A model generated the notes under the pieces. That model did not search any database and was not told the origin of the DNA. It was given only the letters and a program-made list of their open reading frames with translations. Of a stretch of 37,284 nucleotides of DNA, positions 34,209 through 37,284 are shown in pieces. Origin of the DNA: Chromatiales bacterium (lineage in GTDB: Bacteria; Pseudomonadota; Gammaproteobacteria; SZUA-152). Where the stretch lies: positions 1-37,284 of the forward strand of contig JALSHB010000154.1 of NCBI GenBank assembly GCA_026982475.1, given 5' to 3'. The position numbers were made by a program, and so were the translations under genes. The number at the start of each line of letters is the position of its first letter. Position 1 is the first letter of the stretch.

Positions 34209-35738
34209 TCAGGCCAGCTTGTCGTCGGCGACGAAGTATTTCGGATCTTCGATGATGTTTACCTCCACCAGGTCGCCGGCCTTTTCCAGCAGCCTGGTGC
34301 ACTCCGGGCTGAGGTGGCGCAGGTGCAGGCGCTTGCCGGCCTTGAGGTAGCGCTCGGCCAGGGTGTCGATGGCCTCGATGGCGGAGTGGTCGGCGACGCG
34401 GGCGTTCTTGAAGTCCACCACCACGTCGTCGGGGTCGTTCCTGGGATCGAACAGGTCCTGGAAATTGCTCACCGAGGCGAAGAACAGGGGGCCTTCCAAC
34501 TCGTAGACCTTGCCGCCGAGTTCGTTGGTGTAGCTCTTCACGTTGATGCGCTTGGCGTGCTCCCAGGCGAAGGCCAGGGCGGAGACGATCACCCCCACCA
34601 CCACCGCCACTGCCAGGTCGGTGGCCACGGTGACGCCGGAGACGAGGATCAGCACGAAGGCGTCGGTGCGCGGGATCTTCTTCAGGATGCGGAAGCTGGA
34701 CCACTCGAAGGTGCCGATCACCACCACGAACATCACGCCCACCAGCGCCGCCAGGGGGATCTCCTCGATCAGGTCCGAGGCAAACAGGATGAAGGCCAGC
34801 AGGGCCAGCGCAGCGGTGATGCCGGACAGCCGCCCGCGCCCGCCGGAGTTCACGTTGATCATGCTCTGGCCGATCATGGCGCAGCCGCCCATGCCACCGA
34901 AGAAGCCGGTGGCGACGTTGGCGGTGCCCTGGGCGATGCACTCCCGGTTGCCGCGGCCGCGGGTCTCGGTGAGTTCGTCGATCAGGGTCAGGGTCAGCAG
35001 CGACTCGATGAGGCCGATGGCGGCGAGGACCACCGCGTAGGGCAGGATGATCTTGAAGGTCTCCCAGTTGAGCGGGACCATGGGGATGTGGAACTCGGGC
35101 AGGCCGCCGGCGATGGAGGCGATGTCGCCCACGGTCTTGGTGTCCAGATCCAGGCCGATGACCATCAGGCTGACCACCACGATGGCCGCCAGGGAGGAAG
35201 GCACGGCCTTGGTGAGCCGGGGCAGGTAGTTGATGATGGCCATGGTCAGGGCCACCAGGCCGAGCATGATCCACAGCTCGTTGCCTTGCATCCACTGGCT
35301 GGCGCCGCTCTCGTCGGTGGTCTGGAACGACTTCATCTGCGCCAGGAAGATGACGATGGCCAGGCCGTTGACGAAGCCCAGCATCACCGGATGCGGCACC
35401 ATGCGGATGAACTTGCCCAGGCGCAACAAGCCGGCGCCGATCTGGATGATGCCCATTAGCACCACGGTGGCGAACAGGTATTCCACGCCGTGATCCGCCA
35501 CCAGCGCCACCATTACCACCGCCAGGGCGCCGGTGGCGCCGGAGATCATGCCGGGGCGGCCGCCGATGCTGGCGGTGATCAGGCCCACCATGAAGGCGGC
35601 GTACAGACCCACCAGCGGCTCCACCCCGGCGACGAAGGCGAAGGCCACCGCCTCCGGCACCAGCGCCAGGGCCACGGTGAGGCCGGAGAGAACATCGTTT
35701 TTGACATTGCGCCTGCGCGCGGCGTGGAGTTCGAACAT
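34209..35738 (-). CDS. SulP family anion transporter with STAS domain
   Basis: 509-residue inner-membrane protein: [63 protein letters not shown] is the SulP core signature. About 10 to 12 helices precede a cytosolic STAS domain (from residue 400, [21 protein letters not shown]...[30 protein letters not shown]). Substrates of the family include sulfate and bicarbonate (BicA); not decidable here. Start at 35738 after GAGG. Confidence 0.92.
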   Translation of the reverse strand: MFELHAARRRNVKNDVLSGLTVALALVPEAVAFAFVAGVEPLVGLYAAFMVGLITASIGGRPGMISGATGALAVVMVALVADHGVEYLFATVVLMGIIQIGAGLLRLGKFIRMVPHPVMLGFVNGLAIVIFLAQMKSFQTTDESGASQWMQGNELWIMLGLVALTMAIINYLPRLTKAVPSSLAAIVVVSLMVIGLDLDTKTVGDIASIAGGLPEFHIPMVPLNWETFKIILPYAVVLAAIGLIESLLTLTLIDELTETRGRGNRECIAQGTANVATGFFGGMGGCAMIGQSMINVNSGGRGRLSGITAALALLAFILFASDLIEEIPLAALVGVMFVVVIGTFEWSSFRILKKIPRTDAFVLILVSGVTVATDLAVAVVVGVIVSALAFAWEHAKRINVKSYTNELGGKVYELEGPLFFASVSNFQDLFDPRNDPDDVVVDFKNARVADHSAIEAIDTLAERYLKAGKRLHLRHLSPECTRLLEKAGDLVEVNIIEDPKYFVADDKLA

Positions 35739-35818
35739 GACAACCTCGGGAGGGGCGTGCCGGCCAACGCCGGCAAAAAGGGCGCGTATTTTACCCGAGG
35801 CGGCGTGGGGCGGGAAGG

Positions 35819-36022
35819 ATGATGCCGAGTCGCCAGCGGTGCGCCAGGCGACTATCTGGGGGACGGCCAATATTCCTTCTCGCTGGAGCCTGTTTGCATG
35901 CCGGCAACCAGTGGCTGTTCCGCCCGGATCTCTGCGAGTCGTTCAAGACCCACTACCCGGGGCATATCGGGGGCGGACACTGCACCTTCGAGGACCGCGA
36001 CGGCGCCTGCGACGAACCCTGA
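35819..36022 (+). CDS. Possible small Cys-containing ORF or gene remnant
   Basis: 67 codons from ATG 35819 to TGA 36022. The last 40 residues ([37 protein letters not shown]) read like real protein, with varied residues and not the Arg/Ala/Pro bias of GC shadow frames, while the first 25 do not. It may be a decayed 3' end of a lost gene. It occupies most of the 303-bp gap between the SulP gene and the NTF2-like lipoprotein. No family recognised. Confidence 0.3.
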   Translation: MMPSRQRCARRLSGGRPIFLLAGACLHAGNQWLFRPDLCESFKTHYPGHIGGGHCTFEDRDGACDEP

Positions 36023-36041
36023 ACCCGGCGCGCGGACGGCC

Positions 36042-36848
36042 TCAGTCGCCGATGGAAACGGACATGATCTTCCAGGCCTTGCCGACCTTGATCAGGGTGT
36101 AGGTCGCCGGCTGGGTGTAGAGCAGGTCGTCGCCGGCATCATAGAATTTCCACTGCAACTTGACGATGGCCGTGGTCTTTCCGCTGGAGAGCAGCTGGCG
36201 CTTGTCCGCCTCGATGCGGGCGATCTCGCGCTCACCGAGGTCGGCGCGGGTCTTCTTCAGGAAGGCGACGATCTCGTCGCTGGTGGCGAGCTGGCGGACG
36301 CTGTCGCCGCTGATGACGGTGGTAGGCAGGTAATACTTCTGGGCATGCCGACGCAGGCCGTCCTCCGTGAGGGAGGTGGCATAGCTGCTGAACAGCGCGT
36401 TCATGTCGTCGCCTTCGGCGAAGATGCGCATCACCTCCTGTGACTGGGTGGCGGGCGCGTAGGCGGCCATGTCCTTGTTGAACTGGCGCATCAAGCGACG
36501 CTCGGCGTCGCAGTTGTTGATGGTCATGCTGCACCAGGTTTCCATCACGATCCGGTATTTGCCGTTACCCAGCGGCACCTTGTTGACCGTGATGTCCGTT
36601 TCCCAGAGGAAGGATTCATCGTCCGCCGGGTTGGTCTGCAGGCGCTCGTCGGTGTCGATGGCGAGCCCCTGCGGGGTGGCCTTCATGACCCATTGGCGCG
36701 CCGCCTGCCAGATCCTTGCGCATTCCTCGTCGCTGCTGCACACAGGAATGGTCTGCTGGAACAGCACATCGTCCTTCAGGTCGAAGGCGGTGCTTTGGCA
36801 GCCGGCCAGGAGAATCACGGCACCGAGAACGAAAAAGGGAAATTTCAT
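36042..36848 (-). CDS. Lipoprotein with C-terminal NTF2-like region
   Basis: 268 residues; signal MKFPFFVLGAVILLAGC with lipobox Cys. The first part has two Cys-containing stretches (PVCSSDEECARIW, METWCSMTINNCDAERRL) likely to form disulfides in the periplasm. The end (SGKTTAIVKLQWKFYDAGDDLLYTQPATYTLIKVGKAWKIMSVSIGD) looks like the last strands of a SnoaL/NTF2-like fold. I do not know a named family or role. Confidence 0.72.
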   Translation of the reverse strand: MKFPFFVLGAVILLAGCQSTAFDLKDDVLFQQTIPVCSSDEECARIWQAARQWVMKATPQGLAIDTDERLQTNPADDESFLWETDITVNKVPLGNGKYRIVMETWCSMTINNCDAERRLMRQFNKDMAAYAPATQSQEVMRIFAEGDDMNALFSSYATSLTEDGLRRHAQKYYLPTTVISGDSVRQLATSDEIVAFLKKTRADLGEREIARIEADKRQLLSSGKTTAIVKLQWKFYDAGDDLLYTQPATYTLIKVGKAWKIMSVSIGD

Positions 36849-36899
36849 GGTTGCCTTCGCTTGTGGGGGTAAACCGAGTCTATCACCGATACGGCCCGC

Positions 36900-37259
36900 T
36901 CATGGCGCGTCGGCCCGGCGCAGCAGTTTGTAGACGACGAGGTCGGGGTCGAGATCCGCCAGCTCGATGCACACCTGCAGGCCGAAGGGCGCCAGGGTGG
37001 CGTTGGGCGGCTGGCGGAACAGCAGCTCGCGGAACAGGGCGTAGTTGTCCGCGCTGTCGGCCAGCCGCTGCGCGGCCGGCACGGTCTGATTGTGGCGCGC
37101 CACGGTGAAGGCGAACAGCGCCGGCAGGGTGAAGGTGAGGCGGTCGCCCGTCAGCGCCAGGCCCTCGCCGAACTGGCGAACCAGTGCCTGCATCCCGGCA
37201 TCGCCGGCGGCCACGGCGGGGAGGATCTCCTCCAGCATCAGTCGGTAGATGTTTTCCAT
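36900..37259 (-). CDS. Hypothetical protein
   Basis: 119 residues, MENIYRLMLEEILPAVAAGDAGMQALVRQFGEG...DRLTFTLPALFAFTVARHNQ...FRELLFRQPPNATLAPFGLQVCIELADLDPDLVVYKLLRRADAP. Soluble, mixed helix and strand, no signal peptide. Codon use and varied composition support a real gene. Not recognised. The neighbouring lipoprotein ends upstream on the same strand with a 51-bp gap between this stop and that start. Confidence 0.7.
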   Translation of the reverse strand: MENIYRLMLEEILPAVAAGDAGMQALVRQFGEGLALTGDRLTFTLPALFAFTVARHNQTVPAAQRLADSADNYALFRELLFRQPPNATLAPFGLQVCIELADLDPDLVVYKLLRRADAP

Positions 37260-37284
37260 GCGGTGATTCTACTAAATTCCTGAA

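Noticed and set aside
1-37284. CRISPR array, rRNA, tRNA, prophage or defence genes
   Set aside because: No regularly spaced repeats, no tRNA or rRNA signatures and no phage, toxin-antitoxin or restriction genes were visible on either strand.

Overview
This is a GC-rich chromosomal stretch that looks like core genome of a gammaproteobacterium. Three gene orders point there: dapF-DUF484-xerC, hslV-hslU-DUF971, and ubiE-(RDD)-ubiJ-ubiB. All three are typical of Pseudomonadales and Chromatiales-like lineages. A PPi-dependent phosphofructokinase, a SulP-type anion transporter and the high GC would suit a Chromatiales/Thioalkalispiraceae-like or methylotroph-like bacterium, but the genus is an inference. 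I see no rRNA, tRNA, CRISPR array, prophage or complete insertion sequence.

Layout. 1-3750: adenylate kinase (minus strand, running off the left edge) with a long Lys/Ala histone-H1-like tail, divergent from PPi-phosphofructokinase. A terminal-inverted-repeat element, a candidate structured RNA with a strong terminator, and inorganic pyrophosphatase follow; these enzymes share adenylate and pyrophosphate metabolism. 3800-7290: YfcE-type phosphoesterase, a TetR regulator with its own palindrome coupled to an Lnt-like acyltransferase, and a thioredoxin-like gene behind another palindrome. 7289-9622 (minus): a four-gene lipoprotein operon (CsgG-like, small lipoprotein, DUF4810, DUF799/GNA1162). 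9849-11206: MgtC/DUF4010 membrane protein and a second copy of the inverted-repeat element. 11397-13051: host-attachment-family protein and molybdopterin genes moaD-moaE (minus) and moaC (plus). 13136-15252: two VOC proteins, a WYL regulator and DNA-3-methyladenine glycosylase I.

15267-21822: a small outer-membrane protein, a Cys-containing hypothetical, dapF-DUF484-xerC, an HD-GYP remnant with its catalytic core deleted, hslVU and DUF971. 22064-26371: ubiquinone genes ubiE, ubiJ and ubiB with an RDD membrane protein inserted, then a GIDE-domain protein. 26765-29731 (minus): YqaA-like membrane protein, lytic transglycosylase and proS. 30175-37259 (minus): a membrane-embedded patatin, a lipoprotein with a GYTY-type domain, SulP transporter and nadC, an NTF2-like lipoprotein and a hypothetical protein.

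Intergenic DNA is rich in repeats: two copies of a terminal-inverted-repeat (MITE-like) element, three REP/REPIN-type paired palindromes, and a diverged repeat shared by two distant intergenic regions. The points most worth checking are the adenylate kinase tail with its internal ribosome-binding site, the candidate RNA upstream of ppa, the C-terminal extension of MoaD beyond its Gly-Gly, and the HD-GYP deletion. I did not find a defence island or an obviously new multi-gene system; the best leads are unusual versions of known genes.
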